IMG/VR virus record: IMGVR_UViG_3300009158_000092
Location: 1-39,672 of that record
Strand: one strand, 5' to 3'
DNA: 39,672 nucleotides
DNA from: a virus
Within the stretch, counting starts at the first letter, position 1; each line of letters begins with the position of its first letter. The notes beneath the pieces were generated by a model. The model made no database searches. It saw only the letters and a program-made list of their open reading frames with translations, and was not told the origin of the DNA. The position numbers were made by a program, and so were the translations under genes. Of this stretch, positions 1 to 9,040 are shown in pieces.

Positions 1-1712
1 ACTGCTGCTAATTCTGTTCCGTTTGAATATGTAATTCCATATTCAGAAACTGCTACGTTATTTGAAGTGTCAAGTGTAACTACTAGGTCTGAGACCTGAG
101 TATGTACACCATTTTTTGCTTTTACTACAAGCTTAGCGCTTCTGTAGTCTGCTGCTACCCATGAGATAGCTGTTGTTGCTGCTGCGGTCACAATATTTCC
201 AGTTGTTGCTGCAACTTGCTTAGCAACAGAGTTGTAATTAATTGCAGTGAATGATGTAGTTCCATTTTGCTGAGCAGTATTAGCTGCTGCTGCAGTTGCT
301 TCTGCTGCTGCTTGAGCTGCGTTAGCCTTTGTAGTTGCATCTGAAGCTGCTGCTGCCTGAGCTGCGTTAGCCTTAGATGTAGCATCTGATGCAGCAGTTG
401 AAACTGCTGTTGCTACATTAGCTGTAGTTGCTAGAAGTGAAGTATCTGCAATTCCGTGAATGTTTGTTGTGTCTGATTCGTGTGAAGAAAGTGCTGCTGC
501 TGCTGTTGCTTCTGCACCTGACTTAGCATTGTTGGCTTTTGTAGTTGCATCTGAAGCTGCAGCAGACTGCGCTGCGTTGGCCTTAGATGTAGCATCGGCT
601 GATGCTGTTGCCTCTGCTGCTGCTTGAGCTGCGTCTGCTTCTGCCTTAGCAAATGCTGTTGTAGCAATCTGAGTTGTATCAGTATTTGCTGCTGCAGTCG
701 GTGCTGTTGGTACACCAGTAAGTGCTGGTGAAGCAAGTGGGGCTTTTGTTCCCAAAGCTGTTGTAATAGTTGTTGTGTAATTAGCATCATCGTTAATTGC
801 TGCGGCTAATTCATTTAATGTATTAAGAAGTGCTGGTGCACCATCAACAAGGTTATCTACTGCAGTTCCAATTGCTGCGTTGCGGTTTGTAACCTCTGTT
901 GCAATTGCTGCTGAAATTGCTGATGTGCTTGCTGATGCAGCTGCGTCAATTGCTTCTGTCTTGGCAGTTGCTACGTTTGCAGTAGTTGCAAGAAGTGAAG
1001 TATCCGCAATACCATGAATGTTTGTTGTATCTGCAGAATGTGTTGAAAGTGCTGCTGCTGCAGTTGCTTCTGCTGCTGCTTGAGCTGCGTTAGCCTTAGT
1101 TGTAGCATCTGATGCTGCTGCTGTAGTTGCTGCTGACTGTGCTGCATTAGCTTTAGTTGTAGCATCTGTTGCGGCTGCTGTGATTGCTGCTGACTGGGCT
1201 GCGTTAGCCTTAGATGTTGCGTCTGCTGCTGCAGTTGAAACTGAAGCTGCGTCGCCTGATACTCTAAGGGCTGCTTCTGCTGCTACCTTAGTTGTTGCAT
1301 CTGTTCCTGCTGCAGTAATTGCTGCTGATTGCGCTGCTGTTGCGGAGCCTGCTGCATCGTATGCTGCGGCTGTTGCTGAAAGTGCACGAGCATTTGTAAA
1401 ATAAAGGTTTGAGCCTTCTGCAAGATCGGATGTGTCATGATTTGAAAGACTTGAAACTGTACCAGTTACATTACCAGTAAGATTACCAACAAATGTTGCA
1501 GTAATTGTTCCAGCAGCAAAATTGCCTGATCCATCACGCTTTACAACAGTATTTGCTGTATTTGCTGATGTAGCTGTTCCGCCAATTAAATTAACAATGT
1601 AGTCTTGGTCTGCTTGTGCCTTGGTTAGTAAATCATATCCATTTACGGTAGCCGTGCTTCCTTCAACGATAAGACCATTTTTAACTCTAAAATTTTTGTT
1701 TACTGTTGCCAT
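1..1712 (-). CDS. Alanine-rich repetitive tail fibre protein, C-terminus beyond the left edge
   Basis: The minus-strand frame is open from an ATG at 1712-1710 to the window edge, about 570 codons with no stop. A GAGGAG ribosome-binding site lies just upstream. The N-terminus (MATVNKNFRVKNGL) and the following NHDTSDLAEGSNLYFTNAR segment resemble phage tail-fibre proteins. The body is a long Ala/Thr/Ser-rich series of DATTKANAAQ-like units, probably a fibrous or coiled-coil shaft, with a SPALTGVPTAPTA segment as in many tail fibres. The block SLLATTANVA with its flanks occurs twice (near 412-472 and 970-1031), an internal duplication. It should bind host receptors or form the shaft. It is the last visible gene of the leftward tail operon. 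Plus-strand frames over this stretch are composition artefacts. Confidence 0.85.
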   Translation of the reverse strand, partial: MATVNKNFRVKNGLIVEGSTATVNGYDLLTKAQADQDYIVNLIGGTATSANTANTVVKRDGSGNFAAGTITATFVGNLTGNVTGTVSSLSNHDTSDLAEGSNLYFTNARALSATAAAYDAAGSATAAQSAAITAAGTDATTKVAAEAALRVSGDAASVSTAAADATSKANAAQSAAITAAATDATTKANAAQSAATTAAASDATTKANAAQAAAEATAAAALSTHSADTTNIHGIADTSLLATTANVATAKTEAIDAAASASTSAISAAIATEVTNRNAAIGTAVDNLVDGAPALLNTLNELAAAINDDANYTTTITTALGTKAPLASPALTGVPTAPTAAANTDTTQIATTAFAKAEADAAQAAAEATASADATSKANAAQSAAASDATTKANNAKSGAEATAAAALSSHESDTTNIHGIADTSLLATTANVATAVSTAASDATSKANAAQAAAASDATTKANAAQAAAEATAAAANTAQQNGTTSFTAINYNSVAKQVAATTGNIVTAAATTAISWVAADYRSAKLVVKAKNGVHTQVSDLVVTLDTSNNVAVSEYGITYSNGTELAA

Positions 1713-1741
1713 TACTGACTCCTCTTACTGCTTTATTTTTT

Positions 1742-2314
1742 TTATGCTTTTAATGCTGTTCTGTAATATCTTACCGTTATTGATCCAGAAACTGGTGTCA
1801 CACATAGATTAATTATACCGCTACTTTCTTCAAAAGTAACATTTGCTAAAGAACTATTTGAATTTGAAACTATATTTGATTCTGATACCTGTATGTCTGT
1901 TCCGTCGTTTAAAACAAGTATAGAAGATGAATAGTACAAAGAGCCAGAAGTCTTAGATATCTGTATCTCGTATTTTACTGTTCTCCACCCAGCTTTTGAA
2001 AAATAATCTATGACTGTCTTGTTTTCAATTCCAGAGACTACAAGGTCGTTATTTCCTTCAAGGCCAAGTAAGGTAGATACTGCATCTGCTGAATTACTAA
2101 TTGAGGTAATTTGAGACTCAATAGAACTTACTTTATAGTCTAAGGAATTTGGATTTGCTGATCCATTTATACCAACTTTAGATTGCAGGGCTTCAATTGC
2201 ATCATTTTCATTAGCATGTTGCTGTGAGTGTGATGGGCTTGATAATGGATTTGATGAATTTGGATTTGTTAATGTGTCTAGCGAGTTTGGGAAATTAGTT
2301 GCCAACTGTGCCAC
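1742..2314 (-). CDS. Phage tail-associated structural protein
   Basis: 190 aa. It begins with a Ser/Asn/Pro-rich stretch, then HANENDAIEALQSKVGIN (residues about 33-50), a helical motif often seen in phage virion proteins. The second half is beta-rich and ends SITVRYYRTALKA, like a fibre-tip beta domain. It overlaps the previous gene by 20 bases and sits in the tail-fibre operon, so a fibre or fibre-adaptor role is likely. The exact function is not recognisable. Confidence 0.75.
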   Translation of the reverse strand: MAQLATNFPNSLDTLTNPNSSNPLSSPSHSQQHANENDAIEALQSKVGINGSANPNSLDYKVSSIESQITSISNSADAVSTLLGLEGNNDLVVSGIENKTVIDYFSKAGWRTVKYEIQISKTSGSLYYSSSILVLNDGTDIQVSESNIVSNSNSSLANVTFEESSGIINLCVTPVSGSITVRYYRTALKA

Positions 2315-2669
2315 CGTCCAATAATGTTAAATTTGTTAATGTGGGAGATGTAATATTTGAACTTGCATTTCCACCATCTAAGCCAATTATACCAGGCAAA
2401 GTTTCTTCAATCAAAGACTTATCATTTATAACTGTAAATGTGATTGGATTTGAGACATCTATCGTATGAACATCTCCATCATATGTATGCGTATGCATGT
2501 AGAAAGGTGTCGGGTCTGTACTTGCAGGGGTAACATCAACCCAAACGGCTCCATTGTATATTCTAATATTTTTTGTTGTTGTATTAAAATATACATCACC
2601 TTCAGTACCAGATAAAGGGTTAACTGATAAAGTAAGTAGGTTTAATGGAACCTTCATCTTTCTTGACAT
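2295..2669 (-). CDS. Small tail-fibre-like structural protein
   Basis: 124 aa. The segment GDVYFNTTTKNIRIYNGAVW (residues about 24-43) is the phage fibre motif in which a 'virtual parameter' is printed on a beta strand; the neighbour at 2674-3957 has the related GQIYFDTGTNVLYFYNGTAW. The rest is beta-prone and ends with DGGTVGN. The start ATG lies a few bases after the upstream stop and the end overlaps the next gene by 20 bases, which suggests translational coupling. A short fibre or baseplate component is likely. Confidence 0.7.
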   Translation of the reverse strand: MSRKMKVPLNLLTLSVNPLSGTEGDVYFNTTTKNIRIYNGAVWVDVTPASTDPTPFYMHTHTYDGDVHTIDVSNPITFTVINDKSLIEETLPGIIGLDGGNASSNITSPTLTNLTLLDGGTVGN

Positions 2670-2673
2670 AAAA

Positions 2674-3957
2674 TTATCCAGCTACAACTACTCTATAAGC
2701 TCCAGAGGCTGGGGCGGTAGCAAAATCAACTGTTACTACAGTATTAGATGTGTGCTTTACGTCTGCTTCAATCTGTGCATATGGGGATGCAGACTCATAT
2801 ATTTGAACAGTTACATCTTGTGATCCAAGATTGTGTGTTACTGTGTAAGTTGTTGCTGATCCGTCTCCTATAGATGTTGAATACTTGCGAACTATTGAAT
2901 GATAGTTTGAACCATCATTTGTTAGTGTCCACTCATTTCCAGATTCATTCCAAATAAGTCCAGTGTCTGACTCATCTCCACGCTCTACTATAATTCCAGC
3001 ATTTGAAGTTGGTGAGCCAGTAAAGTTAGTATTGAGCTTTATTGTATTATCTTCAATATTAACTTCTGTTCTATTTATTGCATTAATCGTTCCTGATACA
3101 TTTAAGTTACCGCCAACGTTTAAATTGTTAGTAATACTTACATCATCAGGAAGGCCTATTGTTACTGCTGCTGTCTCTGATCCAGATCCAGAAACTGTAA
3201 TTTCTCCAGTTGTTCCAGCAATAGTTGCAATATAATTGCCAGTTGTATCTGCTCCTAATTCAACAGAATTTGGCTGAACTGTAGTTGTAATCGTTACGTC
3301 GCCAAGGTTTGTCATTGTTGCAGAACCAGTCACATCACCTGAGAGGGTAATTACTGGATCTTTATTAAGAGATACAGCACCTGCGGTTACTGTAAAATCT
3401 GTTGAGCTAAATGAAGCAACACCTTTATTTGTATATGTTGCATCTTCTGCTGAAACTGTAATTGTATTATTTGTTACAGCTACATCAATGCCTTCTCCCC
3501 CAGAAACCGTTAGGGTATCTGAAAGTAGGTTTACTGTATCTGTGCCAGTGTCTCCAGCAATTGAAAGATTTGTTGCTACATCGGATTCACTTGCAGCAGT
3601 TAATCTACCTTGTGCATCTACTGTAAATGTAGGAATCTTTGTTGTTGATCCATATGAACCTGCTGTTACCGCAGTATTATTTAGTCTTAATGTTGTTGTT
3701 CCTGCTGGATCATCATATGTTGCGGTTAAAGCTGTACCTGCAAGTACGGATGAACCAATAACATCTTGAATTACTTCTGTGGAACCAGAGGCTGGTATCC
3801 ATGCTGTTCCATTATAGAAATAAAGAACATTTGTGCCAGTGTCAAAATAAATTTGACCCGATACTGGGCTTGATGGTGCTGATCCTAAGTTTTGGATCCT
3901 GGCATTGAGCAGCTCATTTTTATTGAGGTCAACGCTAACTAAAAATTTTCTTGCCAT
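2674..3957 (-). CDS. Tail fibre protein
   Basis: 427 aa with a GGGAG ribosome-binding site. The N-terminal region has the GQIYFDTGTNVLYFYNGTAW fibre motif (about residues 34-53). The middle is a Thr/Val-rich beta-repeat shaft. The C-terminal 70 residues (YTVTHNLGSQDVTVQIYES and onward, ending GAYRVVVAG) match a beta-sandwich end domain that recurs in phage fibres; the protein at 3973-4428 ends in the same kind of domain (YHNLGFYPNVTVKSS...). Function: host recognition or fibre assembly. Transcribed leftward with the neighbouring tail genes. Confidence 0.85.
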   Translation of the reverse strand: MARKFLVSVDLNKNELLNARIQNLGSAPSSPVSGQIYFDTGTNVLYFYNGTAWIPASGSTEVIQDVIGSSVLAGTALTATYDDPAGTTTLRLNNTAVTAGSYGSTTKIPTFTVDAQGRLTAASESDVATNLSIAGDTGTDTVNLLSDTLTVSGGEGIDVAVTNNTITVSAEDATYTNKGVASFSSTDFTVTAGAVSLNKDPVITLSGDVTGSATMTNLGDVTITTTVQPNSVELGADTTGNYIATIAGTTGEITVSGSGSETAAVTIGLPDDVSITNNLNVGGNLNVSGTINAINRTEVNIEDNTIKLNTNFTGSPTSNAGIIVERGDESDTGLIWNESGNEWTLTNDGSNYHSIVRKYSTSIGDGSATTYTVTHNLGSQDVTVQIYESASPYAQIEADVKHTSNTVVTVDFATAPASGAYRVVVAG

Positions 3958-3972
3958 TTTCTATCTCCCTTT

Positions 3973-4428
3973 TTATGACAGGTATGCTGTCCCTGAAAAC
4001 GGCTGTGCCATCGTCAGTGTTATTTGATTTATACTATTGTAGTCTATTCCAGTTTCTAGAATATCCCCTGCGCTTGATTTTACTGTTACATTAGGATAAA
4101 ATCCTAAATTGTGATATATATCTACTGTGTATATGTTGTTTGTAGGACCCTGAACCATCTGCAATGACCATGAAAAATCAAGAGCATCTGTTGCTAACTT
4201 AATTCTCGGAACATCCGTCCAATTAGAATCAATGACTTTAGGGCCATAAAAATAATAAGTAGATGTGTCATAATAAAAGTCTCCGATACGACCAAGATTT
4301 GATGCAGGAGCTCCAATTCCATTTAGAATTGTTTTTCCAGCAGGACCTTGTGGGCCTGGAGTAGATACGACGGCTGTATTTATATTTTCAGTTACTATAA
4401 TTTTTTCTTGTGATTCATATACTGGCAT
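3973..4428 (-). CDS. Tail fibre adaptor with a short collagen-like motif
   Basis: 151 aa. A GPQGPAGKT collagen-like triplet stretch occurs at about residues 25-33, followed by GRIGDFYYDTSTYYFYGPK, a fibre-type beta repeat, and a C-terminal HNLG...G...SGTAYLS beta domain like that of the next gene downstream. Collagen-like triplets help phage fibres trimerise. The ATG overlaps the last base of the upstream stop codon, so translation is probably coupled. Confidence 0.75.
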   Translation of the reverse strand: MPVYESQEKIIVTENINTAVVSTPGPQGPAGKTILNGIGAPASNLGRIGDFYYDTSTYYFYGPKVIDSNWTDVPRIKLATDALDFSWSLQMVQGPTNNIYTVDIYHNLGFYPNVTVKSSAGDILETGIDYNSINQITLTMAQPFSGTAYLS

Positions 4429-4775
4429 TATATAGTTACCGATCTATTGAGAGTCATAAAACCTTCAAGGAGTTTTATTTTATTCGCATTAGAATCGATA
4501 ACCATGATGTCATAAGATGACTTTGGATAAAAAAGTTTGTTTGTTTGTGTTGGTGTCATTTTAATTGTTAATTTACCATTCGGAGCATCAAGAACAATGC
4601 CTCCAGATGGTGAAGTTAATGTAACAGCTAATTTTGCTCCGCCTTTTGTATCACGAATCTGCATTTTTGCGGATGCACCAGTAAGATCAATTGCATTTCC
4701 ATTATTATCTTTATATTCTACTATAAAGCTAAATGTAGCGTTTTGATCTACTTCAAAGTTTTTTTGTCCTGCCAT
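4428..4775 (-). CDS. Baseplate/upper-fibre-like structural protein
   Basis: 115 aa. It is made of alternating beta strands: VEYKDNNGNAIDLTGASAKM, then KLTIKMTPTQT and YDIMVIDSNANKIKLLEGFM. The 'DLTGASAKMQIR ... YDIMVID' pattern is that of small baseplate-type Ig-like proteins in phage tail operons. It is the first gene after the hairpin at 4798-4831 and probably starts the distal tail transcript. Assignment to a named family is tentative. Confidence 0.65.
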   Translation of the reverse strand: MAGQKNFEVDQNATFSFIVEYKDNNGNAIDLTGASAKMQIRDTKGGAKLAVTLTSPSGGIVLDAPNGKLTIKMTPTQTNKLFYPKSSYDIMVIDSNANKIKLLEGFMTLNRSVTI

Positions 4776-4797
4776 TTGCCATAGTCTCCTAAATAGG

Positions 4798-4831
4798 AAT
4801 ACTCCTGTACTAATTTTAGCACAGGAGTATT
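4798..4831. terminator. Hairpin between the holin candidate and the tail genes
   Basis: An 11-base perfect inverted repeat (AATACTCCTGT at 4798-4808, ACAGGAGTATT at 4821-4831) with a 12-base loop. It lies in the gap between two leftward genes. There is only a weak T-run on either side, so it may be a partial terminator or an RNA processing site that separates lysis and tail-gene expression. Confidence 0.55.
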
Positions 4832-4847
4832 TCTAATTGACTATTTG

Positions 4848-5087
4848 TTAAGCCTTGTTTGTGAACCCAAAACTCTTATCGTTAGGGTTTAATGCCTTGA
4901 GGATAACGGGTGCAACTGCTGCGACTCCGCCAAGCAATAAATCTCTAGGATTCGTGTTGCCTGTCATATATAAAGCTAGTGCTGCTGAAAGAAATGCTCT
5001 TCCGTAGCTTGCTAGCGCTGCTAGAATTTGTTCTTGCATAGTTACCTTTCCATCTTTGTTTAAATCCGCTTTATCGAATTTAGCCAT
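4848..5087 (-). CDS. Holin candidate with an N-terminal EF-hand loop
   Basis: 79 aa. Residues 8-19 (DLNKDGKVTMQE) form a canonical 12-residue EF-hand/dockerin-type calcium loop with D8, N10, D12, G13 and E19. Two hydrophobic segments follow (about 30-42 and 52-66), then a polar tail. Small size, two membrane-capable helices and its position between the tail genes and ribonucleotide reductase fit a phage holin; similar EF-hand/two-helix proteins are annotated as holins in actinophages. The role is inferred. No lysin gene is directly beside it; the nearest wall hydrolase is at 8249-8800. Confidence 0.55.
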   Translation of the reverse strand: MAKFDKADLNKDGKVTMQEQILAALASYGRAFLSAALALYMTGNTNPRDLLLGGVAAVAPVILKALNPNDKSFGFTNKA

Positions 5088-5153
5088 TTTATCATCTCCA
5101 TTTTGGGCGTAGTGCCCAGAATTTTGGGTTTCCCCAATCCTATTATTCTACCA

Positions 5154-7088
5154 CTATGCTGAGATATCTACAAGCTCGCAATTTCCATCTGAGCTACAAG
5201 CTAGCGTGGCATTGGTAGATGTTCCGTCTTCTGTCTCATAAAAAGATAAATCTTCCCAACGAATATTTTTGGGCATTTTATCAACAAGACTATCATAATC
5301 TTCTTTTGAAACTTCTTGGTAGGGAGCTTGCTTATAAGAGTGATCAGAATGTGGGAGGAATGAAATTCCAGACACCTCATCAAAATGCTTATATACCCAA
5401 GCACCAACTTCCATCCATTCATCTTCTTTTACAGAAACTGTAATCGATGGCTTATGCTCACACCATGCACGTTGATAGACTAACCAAATATTTAGATGCT
5501 CAATAGCTGTCAAATCATTTCTAACAATTGCACCTTCTGGTGCTTTTACTGGAAACGAAAACACGTATGTGTCATTTGGCTTCATTACATCATCTTCTAC
5601 GGGAATTCCAACTTCTTTTAAAAATGTAGAAATTGGATCGCCTTTTGACCCACGGACAGTACGAATGTAATATGGAGAATGCCATGCATGCATTCCTGAA
5701 GATACCCCGACCAATTGAGATACTGTTCCTGATGGCTTTACGCATGTAATAGCTGCAGACTCTGGAATCCCAATTTTCCCAGCCTCATCTTTATTTGTTT
5801 CTCTTGCTTTTTCTCTAAGTGTCATTAAAAATGCTTCTAAGGAAACTAGATCTTCTTTCCCTGACATAAACTTATTTCCAAATTGCCCAGTTAATGAAAC
5901 ACCAAGTAATCTCTCTTCTTCCGTATTGTCTTTCCAAATTTTACGAAGGTATTTAAAGTCAGTAAGTGTTGATTGCCATGTCCCTAATATTGTAGCAAGC
6001 TCTACTTTGCGCTGAATATCTTTTTTTGTATCTTTTTCACGTAGTACGACTTCTGAAAGGTTACAAAACTGGTAAGGACGTAAAATAATTTCTGAGCATG
6101 GGTTAGTTCCATAATGTATATCTGGACTTCTTCTTCCATGCTTTGCTGCTTGGGCTTGAGCTGCGGCCACATTGTATATGCCTCGCTCTCCTGACTTTGA
6201 GTCATAAAGAGATTTCCATTCTGCAATAAATTGCTCCATACCTGGCTTACGTGAATACGCAACAGAGTTATTAGACAAAGCACGTTGTGGACTTGCTTCC
6301 CACCAATTACCTGATTTAGCTTGAGCCATCTCAATATCGTTAATGTTTGAAAGAGAAATCATTGCTGATCTGCGAACTCCACCAACAACAACAACTTCGC
6401 CAATTTTACACATAATGTCATGGCATTCAATTGGTTTAAGATTTCTTCCTGTAGCATTTTTAAACTTTGCAATTGTAAAATCAAATAAGTTTACAAGAGG
6501 TTGAGGGCCTGATGATCTTCCGCCCATTGTTTTAAGCCTTGCGCCTGCGGGTCTAACTTTTGAAACATCAATTGCTGGGATCTGCCCCGACCAAAGTAGT
6601 GCTAACAACTCACGGTATGCCTTTGCCCAGCCTTGCTTTGAATCTTCTACTGTAATCACCGTGGTCGACTTTTCTAATGACTCTGGGACGGCGGGAAGCT
6701 TATTTATGTACTTGTACTCAACAGAAAACCCTACACCTGTTCCACACATAAGAATATACATTGTTTCATCAAATGAACGTGGTGAATCAACTGGAAGGAA
6801 CGCACAATTGTATCCCGCTACATTGTCTCTGCTTAAAGCTGCCCCTGCAGTCATAACGGAGCGCATTGAGGGCATTACATTTCTTTTAAATACACCGTCT
6901 TTTAATTCCGCAACAAGCTTTTCATCTGGAATATAATTATAATTATCTTTTAGGCTAGTCAGCATAAATGAAAAATATCTATCTACTGTTTCTCCCCATG
7001 TCTCTCTTCTACCATCAGACTCTACCCATTTTGCATACCTAGATAAAGCAATAAAGTTTTCATAAGGGTTTTCAATAGTTCTTGACAT
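5154..7088 (-). CDS. nrdJ: Adenosylcobalamin-dependent (class II) ribonucleotide reductase
   Basis: 644 aa. It reduces ribonucleotides to deoxyribonucleotides for phage DNA synthesis. It resembles the monomeric Lactobacillus-type ribonucleoside-triphosphate reductase. C95 (GYNCAF) and C342 (QFCNLSEV) should form the redox pair, and C331 (NPCSEI) should carry the thiyl radical. The spacing of 11 between C331 and C342 equals C408/C419 of the L. leichmannii enzyme. The C-terminal C631 and C637 are the shuttle cysteines that pass electrons from thioredoxin; a thioredoxin is encoded at 35305-35607. No cobalamin synthesis gene is visible, so the cofactor must come from the host. Compared with the roughly 740-residue reference enzyme it is short, which suggests a reduced allosteric insert. 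Confidence 0.93.
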   Translation of the reverse strand: MSRTIENPYENFIALSRYAKWVESDGRRETWGETVDRYFSFMLTSLKDNYNYIPDEKLVAELKDGVFKRNVMPSMRSVMTAGAALSRDNVAGYNCAFLPVDSPRSFDETMYILMCGTGVGFSVEYKYINKLPAVPESLEKSTTVITVEDSKQGWAKAYRELLALLWSGQIPAIDVSKVRPAGARLKTMGGRSSGPQPLVNLFDFTIAKFKNATGRNLKPIECHDIMCKIGEVVVVGGVRRSAMISLSNINDIEMAQAKSGNWWEASPQRALSNNSVAYSRKPGMEQFIAEWKSLYDSKSGERGIYNVAAAQAQAAKHGRRSPDIHYGTNPCSEIILRPYQFCNLSEVVLREKDTKKDIQRKVELATILGTWQSTLTDFKYLRKIWKDNTEEERLLGVSLTGQFGNKFMSGKEDLVSLEAFLMTLREKARETNKDEAGKIGIPESAAITCVKPSGTVSQLVGVSSGMHAWHSPYYIRTVRGSKGDPISTFLKEVGIPVEDDVMKPNDTYVFSFPVKAPEGAIVRNDLTAIEHLNIWLVYQRAWCEHKPSITVSVKEDEWMEVGAWVYKHFDEVSGISFLPHSDHSYKQAPYQEVSKEDYDSLVDKMPKNIRWEDLSFYETEDGTSTNATLACSSDGNCELVDISA

Positions 7089-7172
7089 TTTAAATACGAC
7101 CTTTTCTCCGCCTTGCGGTGCTAATTTTATTTGAAGTCCTAGTGTATCAAACTTTTATTTAACGGTCTATAG

Positions 7173-8162
7173 CTATTCAAATTTTTTAAAAATATGATCA
7201 AAAGCATTATTGGTTAACTGCAACCAGTTATATTCTTGATGAATTTTAGTTGACTGGGCGTAGTAGTATCCTGCATATGCATTAAAGTCTATTGCAACAT
7301 CTCTCATTAATTCAATTAAATGTTGTCTGTCTGGCTCAAAAACTAATCCAGGCAAATTTAAAAACTGAGATTTAGTAAGACTTGATTTTAATCTTAGTGG
7401 TCCTAAAAATTTAGAGTACTGAGCCCAGCCATTGGTGCATATTGTTGGCATTCCAGTAGCCATTGCTTGAAGAGGGATAAATCCAAAACCCTCTCCATAG
7501 CTTGGATAAACAAGAACATCATGGTCATGATAAAGTTTTACAAGGTCTTCTTCAGACATTTCATCTGTTATTATTTTTATGTTTTTATAAATTTGGTCTG
7601 GCAATCCTACTATCGATTTATTTATATAGTTGTCATGAACCCTTGTTGTGTTATTTTTATGTGCTTTAATTGTTAAGGAATAATTTGGATTATCTCCATA
7701 TAAGGAAATGAATACATCTAGAACCATCTGTCCAGCTTTTCTTGGTGCAGGCTCTCCTACATGTAAAAATTTTAGAACGTCTCCTTGTTTTCTACGTCTT
7801 GGTTCCCAGATTTTATCTATACCGTGAGGGAAAACTTTAATTGGTTTTTTAATACCTGCGTTTTCATAAACTTCAGCATTCCAATCAGATGTTGCCCAGT
7901 ATTCATCAACTAAGTTCATATGAGGCTTCCATGTTTCTGGTATCACAGTTGATTCCCACGGAGTGTAACCAATTTGATATTGATTTTTATGCATTTTAAA
8001 TTGAAATGGTTGACAAAAATTTATTTGTGCTGGTGGCTGGGGTGATCCATAATAAACCTTATGTCCAAGCGCATTTAAGCTTTCTATGATATTAGAAGAC
8101 GCATAGCCATAGCCTGTTGCTCTAGTTAAATTAACATTAGGCGTAAAAAATGATAAATTCAT
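7173..8162 (-). CDS. GT4-family glycosyltransferase
   Basis: 329 aa from the ATG at 8162, which has an AAGAAG ribosome-binding site; an in-frame extension of 29 codons upstream would run over the divergent promoter and is not favoured. It has the two-domain GT-B layout: an N-terminal TRATGYGYASSN loop, a PHGID motif (about 112-116) between domains, GEPAPRKAG (about 136), and GEGFGFIPLQAMATGMP (about 223-239), the sugar-nucleotide-binding motif of family GT4. The usual glutamate of 'LEAMA' is Gln here. It transfers an unknown sugar, perhaps to host surface glycan or virion protein. Confidence 0.85.
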   Translation of the reverse strand: MNLSFFTPNVNLTRATGYGYASSNIIESLNALGHKVYYGSPQPPAQINFCQPFQFKMHKNQYQIGYTPWESTVIPETWKPHMNLVDEYWATSDWNAEVYENAGIKKPIKVFPHGIDKIWEPRRRKQGDVLKFLHVGEPAPRKAGQMVLDVFISLYGDNPNYSLTIKAHKNNTTRVHDNYINKSIVGLPDQIYKNIKIITDEMSEEDLVKLYHDHDVLVYPSYGEGFGFIPLQAMATGMPTICTNGWAQYSKFLGPLRLKSSLTKSQFLNLPGLVFEPDRQHLIELMRDVAIDFNAYAGYYYAQSTKIHQEYNWLQLTNNAFDHIFKKFE

Positions 8163-8187
8163 GATCTTCTTTCTAGTCAACTGACTT

Positions 8188-8217
8188 GACAGTGGTTTAT
8201 AATCAATGTTATGATTA
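8188..8217 (+). promoter_or_regulatory. Promoter of the rightward transglycosylase operon
   Basis: TTGACA at 8188-8193, an 18-base spacer and TATGAT at 8212-8217. It lies in the 80-base gap between the divergent genes starting at 8162 and 8249, so it should drive the rightward cluster up to about 10.5 kb. Confidence 0.6.
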
Positions 8218-8248
8218 TAGTTCGTTATCTCTAGAGGAGGAAATGCCA

Positions 8249-8800
8249 ATGGAGAATATAAAACAGCAGTTTAGCAATTTAGTTCAAGAATGGACTGTAA
8301 TCATAATGGTAACATTATTTTTATTTCCTGTACAGCCAGCTAATGCGTTACCTGCAAAAACTTTGGTGAAAACTGAAGCCCAATTAAAGCAAGAAGTTTT
8401 AGATAGTTTTAGTAAAGAAATTTACAAACATTCTGAGATGCTTACAGACGAAAAGTTAAAACTATTACTTGAGACTGTAGGATTCGAAGGAGCGGGCCTT
8501 AAAAAAGCCTGGTCCATAGCAAAGCGTGAATCCAATGGAAGACCGCTTGCATATAACGGGAACAAGAATACAGGAGACAGTTCTTATGGACTGTTTCAGA
8601 TAAATATGATTGGGGATCTCGGTCCAACAAGACTTGAGAAATTCAATCTACAGAGTAACAAAGAGTTATTCGACCCAGTAACAAACGCAGAGATAACGTA
8701 CTATATGACCGATGGCGGCACGGATTGGTCGGCTTGGAAGGGCATGACCCCAAGGGCTAAGGAATGGCTTACGCAATTCCCTAACGATGTAAAGAAATAA
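8249..8800 (+). CDS. Secreted lytic transglycosylase (SLT/lysozyme-like)
   Basis: 183 aa. The AGGAGG at 8235-8240 is 8 bases from the ATG at 8249; an ATG at 8243 is in frame but too close, so 8249 is preferred. Residues about 14-33 (WTVIIMVTLFLFPVQPANA) are a signal peptide or membrane anchor. The catalytic domain follows: E94 in AKRESNG is the probable catalytic acid, SYGLFQIN (112-119) is the signature of lysozyme-like transglycosylases, and DWSAWKG closes the domain. It should cleave peptidoglycan, either as an exported endolysin or during entry. No wall-binding domain is present. Confidence 0.85.
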   Translation: MENIKQQFSNLVQEWTVIIMVTLFLFPVQPANALPAKTLVKTEAQLKQEVLDSFSKEIYKHSEMLTDEKLKLLLETVGFEGAGLKKAWSIAKRESNGRPLAYNGNKNTGDSSYGLFQINMIGDLGPTRLEKFNLQSNKELFDPVTNAEITYYMTDGGTDWSAWKGMTPRAKEWLTQFPNDVKK

Positions 8801-8806
8801 GGGGTT

Positions 8807-9040
8807 ATGCAAAAGATACAGTATGTATCCAAGTATATATCATTATCAGAGGAGGGCCTTGTTCCTAGACTTGAATGTCCTATGGATCAGGGCTTTCTTC
8901 TGCCCAATCAAACGCATAATGATATAATTTTCTTATACTGCCTTTCTTGTGACTACACAAATTATATTGGTGCAACGTTTTATCAGGACCTAGTAGAAAA
9001 AGTAAACAAAAATGAATCCGAGCCAAATTCTATCTTTTAA
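8807..9040 (+). CDS. Small zinc-ribbon-like protein
   Basis: 77 aa. It starts 6 bases after the transglycosylase, behind an AAGGGG site. Cysteines in LECPMDQG and YCLSCDYTN suggest an incomplete zinc ribbon (C...CxxC). The family is not recognised. The 3' end overlaps the glycosyltransferase gene by 29 bases. Confidence 0.6.
   Translation: MQKIQYVSKYISLSEEGLVPRLECPMDQGFLLPNQTHNDIIFLYCLSCDYTNYIGATFYQDLVEKVNKNESEPNSIF

Noticed and set aside
1180-1404. Plus-strand Ala-rich open frame, and the Gln/Leu-rich minus-strand frames at 188-1165
   Set aside because: They are other-frame readings of the repetitive GCT/GCA codons of the tail-fibre gene, which has a ribosome-binding site and an unbroken frame to the edge.
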